DNA of 5,984 nt from positions 1 to 5,984 of the forward strand of contig JAPLDC010000235.1 in assembly GCA_026391935.1 (NCBI GenBank), in the 5' to 3' direction. Each line of letters opens with the position of its first letter. The stretch's first letter is position 1. The position numbers and the translations under genes were made by a program. Under the pieces are notes generated by a model that was given only the letters and a program-made list of their open reading frames with translations, was not told the DNA's origin and searched no databases. This stretch comes from Bacteroidota bacterium. GTDB lineage: Bacteria > Bacteroidota > Bacteroidia > 2-12-FULL-35-15. This document shows, in pieces, positions 1 to 5,984 of the stretch.

Positions 1-1125
1 TATTTTACTTTTGTTTTATTCTTGATTGCCTCTTTAGCATTTATGTATTGGAGTTTTTCTTCTGATATGAACAGAGGTTTGAATGCTTTAACATCCGTCT
101 TGATTGTTGCGTGTCCTTGTGCTTTATTATTATCAGCAACTTTTACAAATGGGAATATGTTGCGCATTTTTGGTAGAAACAAATTTTACATCAAAAATGC
201 AATGGTAGTAGAGAAACTGGCCAAGATAAATACGATTGTTTTTGATAAAACCGGAACCATCACACATGGATCTTCTGTTAATTTTATCGGTAAACAACTC
301 AGTAAGGATGAGGTTCTGATTGCAAAAGCAGTAGCTTCTAATTCTTTACATCCTTTAAGCAGAAAAATATGCGAACATTTTTCTGATGAACAAAAAGTTA
401 TTGTTCAGAATTTTGAAGAGATTCATGGGCTTGGAATAAAAGCAACTGTTGATAATAAAGCTGTTTTGATGGGTTCAGAATACTTTGTTACCGGAAATCG
501 TGGCATCAGTAATAGTAGAACCAGTAAAGTGTACTTATCAATTAATGGTATTGTTTTGGGGTATTTTAGCATCGACAGTTCATTCAGAGAAGGTATTGTG
601 AACCTTATAAATGACCTTGATAAGACATATGATATTCACCTTATTTCAGGGGATAATGATGCCGAAAAAGAGTTGTTGCAGAAAACAATTAGCAATCGGA
701 ATAACATTCATTTTAATCAAAGTCCGGTTGAGAAATTGGAATATGTTAAGTCTTTGCAAAATAAAGGGAATCGTGTGATTATGCTAGGGGATGGTTTAAA
801 TGATGCAGGAGCATTAATGCAAAGTGATGTAGGTATCTCAGTTTCAGATGATATTAATAATTTTTCTCCTTCTTGCGATGCAATATTGGATGGTGATTCT
901 TTTAAAAAGTTTAAAAAATTGCTTGATTTTTCAAAAAATGGGAAACAGGTTATTTTTACAAGCTTTATTTTATCTATTTTATATAATATAGTTGGACTTT
1001 CATTTGCCGTTCAAGGGCATTTATCCCCCGTAATTGCAGCTATTTTGATGCCGATCAGCTCCATTTCGATTGTTTTGATCACAACCATCACAAGTTCTCT
1101 TTTTGCAAAAAGAAAAGGACTTTAA
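1..1125 (+). CDS. ccoI: CcoI-type copper-translocating P1B ATPase, C-terminal part (5' end outside window)
   Basis: This is the C-terminal 374 residues of a heavy-metal P-type ATPase; the frame is open to the left edge, so the N-terminal metal-binding domain and first membrane helices are missing. Visible motifs, numbered from the window edge, are the membrane metal-binding CPC (38-40), the phosphorylated aspartate in DKTGT (82-86), the HP dipeptide typical of P1B ATPases (117-118), a GLG nucleotide-site motif (143-145) and the hinge motif GDGLNDA (263-269). Two membrane helices close the protein (about 315-370). The stretch after CPC, with NMLRIFGRNKFYIKNA, resembles Bacteroidota CcoI more than general CopA. 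CcoI exports copper across the inner membrane for insertion at CuB of the cbb3 oxidase. Its position just before ccoS and ccoN supports this role over general copper resistance. No frame breaks or lost catalytic residues are seen. A codon TTG at 22-24 is internal, not the start. Confidence 0.93.
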   Translation, partial: YFTFVLFLIASLAFMYWSFSSDMNRGLNALTSVLIVACPCALLLSATFTNGNMLRIFGRNKFYIKNAMVVEKLAKINTIVFDKTGTITHGSSVNFIGKQLSKDEVLIAKAVASNSLHPLSRKICEHFSDEQKVIVQNFEEIHGLGIKATVDNKAVLMGSEYFVTGNRGISNSRTSKVYLSINGIVLGYFSIDSSFREGIVNLINDLDKTYDIHLISGDNDAEKELLQKTISNRNNIHFNQSPVEKLEYVKSLQNKGNRVIMLGDGLNDAGALMQSDVGISVSDDINNFSPSCDAILDGDSFKKFKKLLDFSKNGKQVIFTSFILSILYNIVGLSFAVQGHLSPVIAAILMPISSISIVLITTITSSLFAKRKGL

Positions 1126-1173
1126 CTTATTTTTTTGTTTCAGAATGGGTAAGATTATTCTTTTCGATTTTCT

Positions 1174-1197
1174 TGCATTTATTTTTTGAAAAATGCA
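1174..1197. repeat. Weak AT-rich inverted repeat between ccoI and ccoS
   Basis: The arms TGCATTT (1174-1180) and AAATGCA (1191-1197) are perfect reverse complements around a 10-base loop. The stem has few G-C pairs and no T-run follows it on the plus strand, so it is a poor intrinsic terminator. It might be a minor RNA hairpin after ccoI, or chance in AT-rich DNA. Confidence 0.3.
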
Positions 1198-1207
1198 TCC
1201 TTAAAGT

Positions 1208-1219
1208 TGTCATATGACA
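1208..1219. promoter_or_regulatory. Perfect 12-base palindrome, candidate operator upstream of ccoS
   Basis: TGTCATATGACA reads identically on both strands and lies in the only sizeable intergenic gap, 73 bases ahead of the chosen ccoS start. With flanking bases it reads TTGTC-N4-GACAT. This has the 5-4-5 dyad layout of CRP/FNR-family sites but is not the classical TTGAT-N4-ATCAA FNR box. cbb3 operons are commonly controlled by oxygen-sensing CRP/FNR-family proteins, so a regulatory role is plausible. The link is inference from position and symmetry only. Confidence 0.35.
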
Positions 1220-1266
1220 TAATTTGTAGTGATGAGAATCAGTTTTTTATTTATAAGTATTAAGCA

Positions 1267-1274
1267 TATATTTG
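1267..1274 (+). promoter_or_regulatory. Possible Bacteroidota -7 promoter element ahead of ccoS
   Basis: TATATTTG matches the Bacteroidota -7 consensus TAnnTTTG exactly. No TTG is found at the expected -33 distance, only a T-run near 1243-1248, so the match is partial. If used, transcription would begin around 1280, giving a leader of about a dozen bases before the ccoS start at 1292, with the palindrome centred near -67. Such motifs arise easily in AT-rich sequence. Confidence 0.25.
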
Positions 1275-1291
1275 TTGCCATAAATCATAAA

Positions 1292-1471
1292 ATGAGCTCA
1301 TTATTTATTTTGATAGGTGTTAGTATTGTAATAGCAACAGGTTTTTTGATTGCTTTTATCTGGAGCGTAAAAAGCGGACAATATGACGATGATTATACTC
1401 CATCAGTAAGAATGCTTTTTGAAAATGAACCACCAAATAAAGAAAACAAATCAATTAATAAAATAAAATAG
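1292..1471 (+). CDS. ccoS: CcoS, cbb3-type cytochrome oxidase assembly protein
   Basis: This small protein of 59 residues has one N-terminal membrane helix (about 4-24), followed by the conserved signature KSGQYDDDYTPSVRMLF (27-43) and a short polar lysine/asparagine-rich tail. The signature is characteristic of CcoS, which is needed for insertion of heme and copper cofactors into CcoN. I chose the ATG at 1292 because family members begin a few residues before the helix. The same frame extends upstream to GTG 1229 or ATG 1232, but that would add about 20 residues of non-family sequence. The stop codon lies 3 bases before ccoN, so the two are almost certainly co-transcribed. The tail after residue 43 is somewhat longer than in the shortest family members. 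Confidence 0.92.
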   Translation: MSSLFILIGVSIVIATGFLIAFIWSVKSGQYDDDYTPSVRMLFENEPPNKENKSINKIK

Positions 1472-1474
1472 ATT

Positions 1475-3286
1475 ATGGAAGTAGAAAAATTTTCGTACGA
1501 TAATAAGATTGTAAAACAATTTGCCTTTGCAACAATATTATGGGGTTTAGTGGGAATGTTGGTCGGATTATGGGTGTCATTACAGTTGATCTTTCCAACA
1601 TTGAATATTTTTCCCCAAACAGCTTTTGGCCGATTAAGACCATTACACACAAATGCTGTGATATTTGCCTTTGTTGGTAACGGAATTTTTATGGGTGTAT
1701 ATTATTCACTACAACGTTTGTGTAAAGCGAGGATGTTTAGTGATAAGTTGAGTAAAATTCACTTTTGGGGGTGGCAATTAATAATTGTTGCTGCAGCGCT
1801 TACTCTTCCTTTTGGTATTTCAACTGGTAAAGAGTATGCCGAGTTGGAATGGCCTATCGATATTGCAATTACTTTGATATGGGTTGTTTTTGGGTGGAAT
1901 ATGTTCGGAACTATTTTAAAGAGAAGAGAGCGTCATTTATATGTAGCAATTTGGTTTTATATTGCAACATTAATAACGGTTGCAGTACTTCATATTGTAA
2001 ACTCAGTTGAATTACCTGTTTCATTATTTAAAAGTTATTCATGGTATGCAGGTGTTCAAGATGCTTTAGTTCAGTGGTGGTATGGTCATAATGCGGTTGC
2101 ATTTTTCCTAACAACTCCTTATCTGGGATTGATGTATTATTTTATTCCAAAAGCAGCAGAACGCCCGGTTTATTCCTATCGCCTTTCTATTATCCACTTT
2201 TGGGCTTTGATTTTCTTATATATTTGGGCAGGCCCACATCATTTATTATATACAGCATTGCCTGATTGGGCTCAATCTTTGGGTACTGTATTTTCAGTTA
2301 TGTTGATTGCACCATCTTGGGGTGGTATGATTAACGGCTTACTTACTCTGCGTGGTGCTTGGGATAAAGTAAGAGAAAGTGTTGTGTTGAAATTTATGGT
2401 GGTTGCTGTAACAGCATATGGTATGGCAACTTTCGAAGGACCGATGCTCGCCTTTAAAAAAACAAATTCAATTGCCCACTTCACGGATTGGGTTATAGCT
2501 CACGTACACGTTGGTGCATTAGGTTGGAATGGGTTTTTAACATTTGGTATTTTATATTGGTTGATCCCGAAAATCTTCCGTACAAATCTTTTCTCTCAAA
2601 AACTCGCAAACTGGCATTTTTGGTTAGGGTCATTAGGGATTTTATTTTATGCGATTCCATTATATTGGGCTGGCTTCACGCAATACCTAATGTGGCAGGA
2701 ATTCACTCCAGAAGGATTCTTAAAATACCCGAATTTCCTTGAAACCGTTATTCAATTGCGTCCGATGTATATCATGCGTTCTCTTGGTGGAACAATGTAT
2801 TTGACAGGTTTCATTTTGATGACCTATAATATTATTAAAACAGTAAAAGCTGGTTCATTGCTTGAAAATGAAGAGGCTGAAGCGCCTGCATTAGCAAAAG
2901 TTGAAAAAGCACATACAGGAGAACACTGGCACCGTTGGATTGAACGTAGACCAATTCAATTTATGGTTTTTAGCTTGGTTGTAATATTAATTGGTGGAAT
3001 TATTGAAATAGTGCCAACATTCTTAGTAAAATCAAATATTCCAACAATTGCAAGTGTAAAACCGTACACACCACTTGAATTACAAGGAAGAGATATTTAT
3101 ATCCGAGAAGGTTGCTATTATTGTCATTCACAAATGGTTCGTCCTTTGGGATCCTACATCAATGTCTCCGGGTTCTATTATGCCTACTTATCCCTTTTTG
3201 TTGGATGCTGTTTTAGATACAGCAAGCACTCCTGCAAAAATCAGAGCTATGATTACTTTGGGGGTTCCTTATCCAGCTGGTTATGA
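1475..3286 (+). CDS. ccoN: CcoN-CcoO fusion, cbb3 oxidase subunit I with frameshifted, truncated CcoO part
   Basis: Residues 1 to about 465 are CcoN, the catalytic subunit that reduces oxygen at a heme b3-CuB centre in the inner membrane. All key residues are visible: low-spin heme His58 (RPLHTNAV), CuB ligands His205 (WWYGHNAV), His255 and His256 (WAGPHH), the cross-link tyrosine Tyr249 six residues before His255, and heme ligands His343 and His345 (IAHVHVGALGWNG). A polar linker (about 466-483) leads into CcoO, which has one membrane helix (496-516) and a heme c site CYYCH (547-551) followed by SQMVRP (552-557). After residue 557 the reading frame leaves the family sequence and runs 46 unrelated residues to a TGA. 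The correct continuation lies in the next frame from 3147. Fused CcoN-CcoO is usual in Bacteroidota; the break is not. CcoN itself looks fully functional, but its partner domain cannot hold heme c normally. Confidence 0.93.
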   Translation: MEVEKFSYDNKIVKQFAFATILWGLVGMLVGLWVSLQLIFPTLNIFPQTAFGRLRPLHTNAVIFAFVGNGIFMGVYYSLQRLCKARMFSDKLSKIHFWGWQLIIVAAALTLPFGISTGKEYAELEWPIDIAITLIWVVFGWNMFGTILKRRERHLYVAIWFYIATLITVAVLHIVNSVELPVSLFKSYSWYAGVQDALVQWWYGHNAVAFFLTTPYLGLMYYFIPKAAERPVYSYRLSIIHFWALIFLYIWAGPHHLLYTALPDWAQSLGTVFSVMLIAPSWGGMINGLLTLRGAWDKVRESVVLKFMVVAVTAYGMATFEGPMLAFKKTNSIAHFTDWVIAHVHVGALGWNGFLTFGILYWLIPKIFRTNLFSQKLANWHFWLGSLGILFYAIPLYWAGFTQYLMWQEFTPEGFLKYPNFLETVIQLRPMYIMRSLGGTMYLTGFILMTYNIIKTVKAGSLLENEEAEAPALAKVEKAHTGEHWHRWIERRPIQFMVFSLVVILIGGIIEIVPTFLVKSNIPTIASVKPYTPLELQGRDIYIREGCYYCHSQMVRPLGSYINVSGFYYAYLSLFVGCCFRYSKHSCKNQSYDYFGGSLSSWL

Positions 3287-3455
3287 TAAGATTGCAAATA
3301 AAGATTTGACAGTACAGGCAAATTCAATTGCAGAAAGTTTAAAAAAGGATAAGATCGAAACATCTAGTGATAAAGAAATTATTGCTTTAATCTCTTATTT
3401 ACAAAGATTAGGAAAAGATATTAAGGCAAGTCATCAAACAAAAAACACAAAATAA
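3147..3455 (+). pseudogene. ccoO: CcoO C-terminal fragment, out of frame with ccoN/O
   Basis: Read in the frame one base ahead of ccoN/O, this stretch gives WDPTSMSPGSIMPTYPFLLD and continues for about 100 residues to a TAA at 3453-3455. It matches the C-terminal half of CcoO. It contains the methionine in GSIMP that serves as axial ligand of the CcoO heme c, and ends with an amphipathic helix typical of cytochrome c domains (IIALISYLQRLGKDI) plus a polar tail. It has no plausible start codon of its own that would give a useful product, because it lacks the heme attachment site and the membrane anchor. Between MVRP (ending 3145) and WDP (from 3147), family members have about 50 residues, including the RYGEYS and WGSKRTGPDL regions, which are absent here. 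The remaining coding sequence shows no further decay, so the lesion is young or artificial. Confidence 0.85.
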
Positions 3456-3461
3456 TTAAAT

Positions 3462-3641
3462 ATGAAATTCATTAACTATTTAGAATCAATAGCTGGAGTA
3501 GGTATATTCCCTCTAGTGTCCTTAGGCATATTTTTCAGCTTTTTTGTGGTACTTACAATTTGGACATTTAAAGTAAGTAAGGAGCATCTAAATAAAATGA
3601 AAAACATTCCATTGAACGAATCAAATGAGTCAAATCAGTAA
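3462..3641 (+). CDS. ccoQ: CcoQ/FixQ-type small subunit of cbb3 oxidase
   Basis: This 59-residue protein begins 6 bases after the CcoO stop. Residues 1-15 (MKFINYLESIAGVGI) are followed by one membrane helix (about 16-36) and a basic then acidic/polar tail with the segment NIPLNE (48-53). That layout and the IPLN-type tail are typical of the small CcoQ subunit in Bacteroidota, which stabilises the oxidase complex. CcoQ is poorly conserved, so identification rests on size, single-helix architecture, tail and location between ccoO and ccoP. It ends 12 bases before ccoP and is evidently part of the same operon. Confidence 0.85.
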   Translation: MKFINYLESIAGVGIFPLVSLGIFFSFFVVLTIWTFKVSKEHLNKMKNIPLNESNESNQ

Positions 3642-3653
3642 TAATTTTTATTT

Positions 3654-4853
3654 ATGAAAAAGATAATTTTCGACAACATCTCTAAGATCAGTAAAATAAA
3701 TATTAAGTTTGTTTTAACTGGGATTCTGTTATTATTTACTATAAATGGATTTTCTCAAGCAAATTTGCCCGCTGAACAGTACGATTCATTTTCATTGTTA
3801 TCTAATCCATTGTTTTTGATAATGCTTAGCATAATATTGCTGTTGATTATTGTCATTTACGTTTTAGGGACAGTTCTTGTAAGTGTTGCAGGAACTAAAA
3901 ATAGAAATGCTACTAATTCTTCTAATGCTTCCAAAATAATAAGCACTATATTGATTCTCTTAGTGTTTTCTAGTAATTCAACTTTTGCTCAACAAGTTGT
4001 TAGCGTTCCTACTAGTCCTGCTGCATATGGAAATTTAAGTAGTGGTATTTTCTTTTTATTGTTAGCTGTAATAGTTTTCGAGTTAATAATAATTTCTTTA
4101 CTTGCTATTTCTATTAAATCATTTGCTAAAGCCAATGCTGCCAATGAACTAGTAGAAGCTGAAGAACCATCATTTTTTGAACGTATTAATGCTTCTGTTG
4201 CAATTGACAAAGAAGAGGAGATCTTGATGGATCATAATTATGATGGTATTCGTGAGCTTGACAATGATCTTCCGCCATGGTGGAAATATGGTTTTTACTT
4301 TACCATTCTCGTGGCTTTTTTATATATGGGGTATTATTATGTATTAGCTCCGGGCAATTTGCAAGTAGATGAATACAATAAATCAATGATTGCAGCAAAA
4401 AATGAAAAAGCTGAATTTGACAAAAATAATGCTAACAGCGTAAATGAAAACAATGTGTTGTTGTTGACTGATAAGGCAGAAATTGCAAAAGGTCAGCAGA
4501 TATTTGAATCAACTTGTTTTGCATGTCATGGAAAATTGGGTGAAGGTGGAGTAGGTCCAAATTTAACAGACGACTATTGGATTCATGGCGGCACGATAAA
4601 AAATATTTTTTCAACTATAAAATATGGTTGGCCTGAAAAAGGTATGAAATCATGGCAAGCTGATCTTACACCAACACAAATAAATGAAATTGCAAGTTTT
4701 ATTAAAACATTGCATGGTAGCAATCCTCCGAATGGAAAAGCTCCTCAAGGGGATTTGTTTTCAGAAGCATCCGTTCAAACAGATTCCTTAAAAAAAGATA
4801 GCGTTCAGGTTATACTTCCAAAAGTAGACAGTGCAAAGGCGGGGCATAAATAA
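3654..4853 (+). CDS. ccoP: CcoP, cbb3 oxidase subunit III, monoheme cytochrome c
   Basis: CcoP accepts electrons from periplasmic donors and passes them toward CcoN. This 399-residue protein has five hydrophobic segments: signal-like 17-34, helix 52-79, a second signal-like segment 95-112 ending FAQ, helix 128-155 and helix 212-231. The conserved Bacteroidota CcoP block DHNYDGIRELDNDLPPWW (193-210) precedes the last helix. The cytochrome c domain contains one heme attachment site, CFACH (288-292), then GGVGPNLTDDYWIHGG, and a likely axial Met331 in KGMKSW. Proteobacterial CcoP usually has two heme sites; one site is normal in Bacteroidota, so this is not a loss. An odd number of membrane passes puts the heme domain in the periplasm. 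The C-terminal tail (about 360-399) is low-complexity, with repeated DS-K pieces. The gene starts 12 bases after ccoQ and ends 5 bases before ccoG. Confidence 0.93.
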   Translation: MKKIIFDNISKISKINIKFVLTGILLLFTINGFSQANLPAEQYDSFSLLSNPLFLIMLSIILLLIIVIYVLGTVLVSVAGTKNRNATNSSNASKIISTILILLVFSSNSTFAQQVVSVPTSPAAYGNLSSGIFFLLLAVIVFELIIISLLAISIKSFAKANAANELVEAEEPSFFERINASVAIDKEEEILMDHNYDGIRELDNDLPPWWKYGFYFTILVAFLYMGYYYVLAPGNLQVDEYNKSMIAAKNEKAEFDKNNANSVNENNVLLLTDKAEIAKGQQIFESTCFACHGKLGEGGVGPNLTDDYWIHGGTIKNIFSTIKYGWPEKGMKSWQADLTPTQINEIASFIKTLHGSNPPNGKAPQGDLFSEASVQTDSLKKDSVQVILPKVDSAKAGHK

Positions 4854-4858
4854 GTAAA

Positions 4859-5984
4859 ATGAAAAATGATGAAAGTAAAGAATCCTTTCGGGATTCTATT
4901 GCTACAATAAATAAAGATGGAGATAGGGCTTGGATTTATGCTCAGAAACCGAAAGGTAAATTGTATAATTTACGTTCTCTATTAAGTGTTGTATATTTAA
5001 TCGTTTTTTTTTCACTGCCCTTCATAAAAGTTAGTGGAGAACCTCTTTTTCTTGCTAATATCCAGGAACGTAAATTCATTTTATTTGGCGCTATATTTTG
5101 GCCACAAGATCTTTTTTTGTTCGTTCTTGGCATGTTAACGTTCATTTTGTTTATTATTTTATTCACAGTTGTATTCGGACGAATATTTTGTGGATGGGCT
5201 TGCCCTCAAACTGTTTTTATGGAAATGGTTTTCAGGAAAATAGAATATTGGATAGAAGGAGATGCCAGTCATCAAAAAATATTAAATAAAAAGAATTGGG
5301 ACGCTGAAAAGATTATTAAGAAAAGCTCAAAATTGAGTGTTTTTTATCTAGTTTCATTCCTTATCACGAATACCTTTTTAGCCTATATCATCAGTATGGA
5401 TCAAGTTCTAGATCTATATAAACAAGGGCTGTACCAGAATTTAGGTACATTTATTTCATTGGTAATATTTACTTTTATATTTTTTCTTGTCTATCTTAGG
5501 TTTCGAGAGCAAGTATGTATTGTTGTTTGTCCTTATGGTAGATTGCAGGGTGTTTTACTTGACAGAAATTCCATAATTGTAGCTTATGATTATATAAGAG
5601 GAGAAACTAGAGGAAAGTTTAAAAAGAATGAGACGCGTACAATTGGTGATTGCATTGATTGTGAGCAATGTGTGAAAGTTTGTCCTACCGGAATAGATAT
5701 TCGGAATGGAACACAGCTAGAATGTATTAATTGCACAGCTTGTTCTGATGCCTGCGACCATATGATGGGAAGTGTTGGCTTACCAAAAGGTTTAATTCGT
5801 TTCGATTCTGAAAATGGAATTGCAAATAATCAAAAGCTGAAGATCACCTCAAGAATGATGGCTTATTCTGCTGTTTTGGTTTTGTTATTAGGAATTTTAG
5901 TTACACTTTTGGTGAGTAGGACAGATGTGGAAACAACAATAATGAGAACCCCTGGAATGTTATATCAGGAGCAACCAAACAATT
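4859..5984 (+). CDS. ccoG: CcoG/FixG-type membrane [4Fe-4S] protein, N-terminal part (3' end outside window)
   Basis: The first 375 residues of CcoG are present and the frame is open at the right edge; family members are usually about 470 residues. Membrane helices lie near 39-56, 84-109, 160-181, 196-216 and 333-355. Between them are the conserved FCGWACPQTVF motif (Cys111, Cys115) and CIVVCPYGRLQG (Cys220, Cys224). A soluble dicluster ferredoxin region follows, with CIDCEQCVKVCP (Cys265, 268, 271, 275) and CINCTACSDAC (Cys289, 292, 295, 299), enough for two [4Fe-4S] clusters. The last visible residues, RTPGMLYQE, begin the Ig-like C-terminal domain. CcoG is reported to act in copper reduction and delivery for cbb3 assembly. 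The ATG at 4859 lies 5 bases after ccoP and fits the family's short N-terminal acidic stretch. No damage is seen. Confidence 0.94.
   Translation, partial: MKNDESKESFRDSIATINKDGDRAWIYAQKPKGKLYNLRSLLSVVYLIVFFSLPFIKVSGEPLFLANIQERKFILFGAIFWPQDLFLFVLGMLTFILFIILFTVVFGRIFCGWACPQTVFMEMVFRKIEYWIEGDASHQKILNKKNWDAEKIIKKSSKLSVFYLVSFLITNTFLAYIISMDQVLDLYKQGLYQNLGTFISLVIFTFIFFLVYLRFREQVCIVVCPYGRLQGVLLDRNSIIVAYDYIRGETRGKFKKNETRTIGDCIDCEQCVKVCPTGIDIRNGTQLECINCTACSDACDHMMGSVGLPKGLIRFDSENGIANNQKLKITSRMMAYSAVLVLLLGILVTLLVSRTDVETTIMRTPGMLYQEQPNN

Noticed and set aside
1229..1291. Longer ccoS reading starting at GTG 1229 or ATG 1232
   Set aside because: It adds about 20 residues that do not fit CcoS, whose family begins just before the single helix; the ATG at 1292 fits better.
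1126..1291. Classical FNR box TTGAT-N4-ATCAA or a strong intrinsic terminator in the ccoI-ccoS gap
   Set aside because: No such FNR box was seen on reading, and the one hairpin is AT-rich with no T-run after it.
1393..1650. Minus-strand open frame across the ccoS-ccoN boundary, and other antisense frames at 2272-2484, 3989-4210, 4432-4614 and 4942-5166
   Set aside because: All lie opposite strongly identified genes, have no recognisable motifs and are expected by chance.
2488..2742. Plus-strand open frame inside ccoN, and a similar one at 5098-5289 inside ccoG
   Set aside because: Both overlap conserved catalytic or cysteine motifs of the real genes in another frame and show no family features.
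3075..3146. Treating the frame from 3075 as an independent gene start
   Set aside because: Residues before 3147 in that frame are an out-of-frame reading of CcoO around the CYYCH motif; only the part from WDPTSM onward matches CcoO.
4515..4529. Single heme c site in CcoP as evidence of gene damage
   Set aside because: CcoP of Bacteroidota normally carries one CxxCH motif, unlike the diheme proteobacterial form.
1..5984. A novel defence, mobile or RNA-based system
   Set aside because: Every sizeable stretch is accounted for by standard cbb3 oxidase genes; no direct-repeat array, transposase, tRNA or unexplained gene is visible.

Overview
The window is one continuous plus-strand cluster encoding a cbb3-type (heme-copper, C-family) cytochrome c oxidase and its assembly factors. 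The gene order is ccoI (3' part) – ccoS – ccoN/O – ccoQ – ccoP – ccoG (5' part). The DNA is AT-rich, there are no Shine-Dalgarno-like sites ahead of the genes, and CcoN and CcoO are joined in one reading frame. CcoP carries a single heme c motif. Together these point to a member of the Bacteroidota, probably a flavobacterial, sphingobacterial or chitinophagal lineage; I cannot be more precise.

Layout: 1-1125 is the C-terminal part of the copper-exporting P1B-type ATPase CcoI, open at the left edge. 1126-1291 is the only sizeable gap (166 bases). It holds a perfect 12-base palindrome, a weak hairpin and a Bacteroidota-type -7 promoter match, so it may be where the structural-gene transcript starts. 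1292-1471 is the small assembly protein CcoS. 1475-3286 and 3147-3455 are the fused catalytic and monoheme subunits CcoN-CcoO, broken inside CcoO. 3462-3641 is the small subunit CcoQ. 3654-4853 is the monoheme cytochrome c subunit CcoP. 4859-5984 is the membrane iron-sulfur protein CcoG, open at the right edge.

How they work together: CcoG and CcoI are, by family knowledge, involved in handling and delivering copper for the CuB centre of CcoN, and CcoS is needed for cofactor insertion into CcoN. CcoP and CcoO pass electrons from the quinol/cytochrome c pool to the heme b/heme b3-CuB centre in CcoN, which reduces oxygen with high affinity and pumps protons. Genes from ccoS to ccoG are separated by only 3 to 12 bases and look like one operon.

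The main anomaly is in the CcoO part. The heme c motif CxxCH is present, but directly after the following MVRP the sequence jumps to WDPTSMSPGSIMP in the next frame. Compared with the family, about 50 residues are missing (about 149 bases if the spacing is typical) and the frame is shifted. The axial heme methionine is left in the wrong frame. As written, this operon would not make a normal CcoO. Everything else looks intact, so this is either a recent inactivating deletion or an assembly error. I did not find a novel biological system here; the window is otherwise a standard cco cluster.
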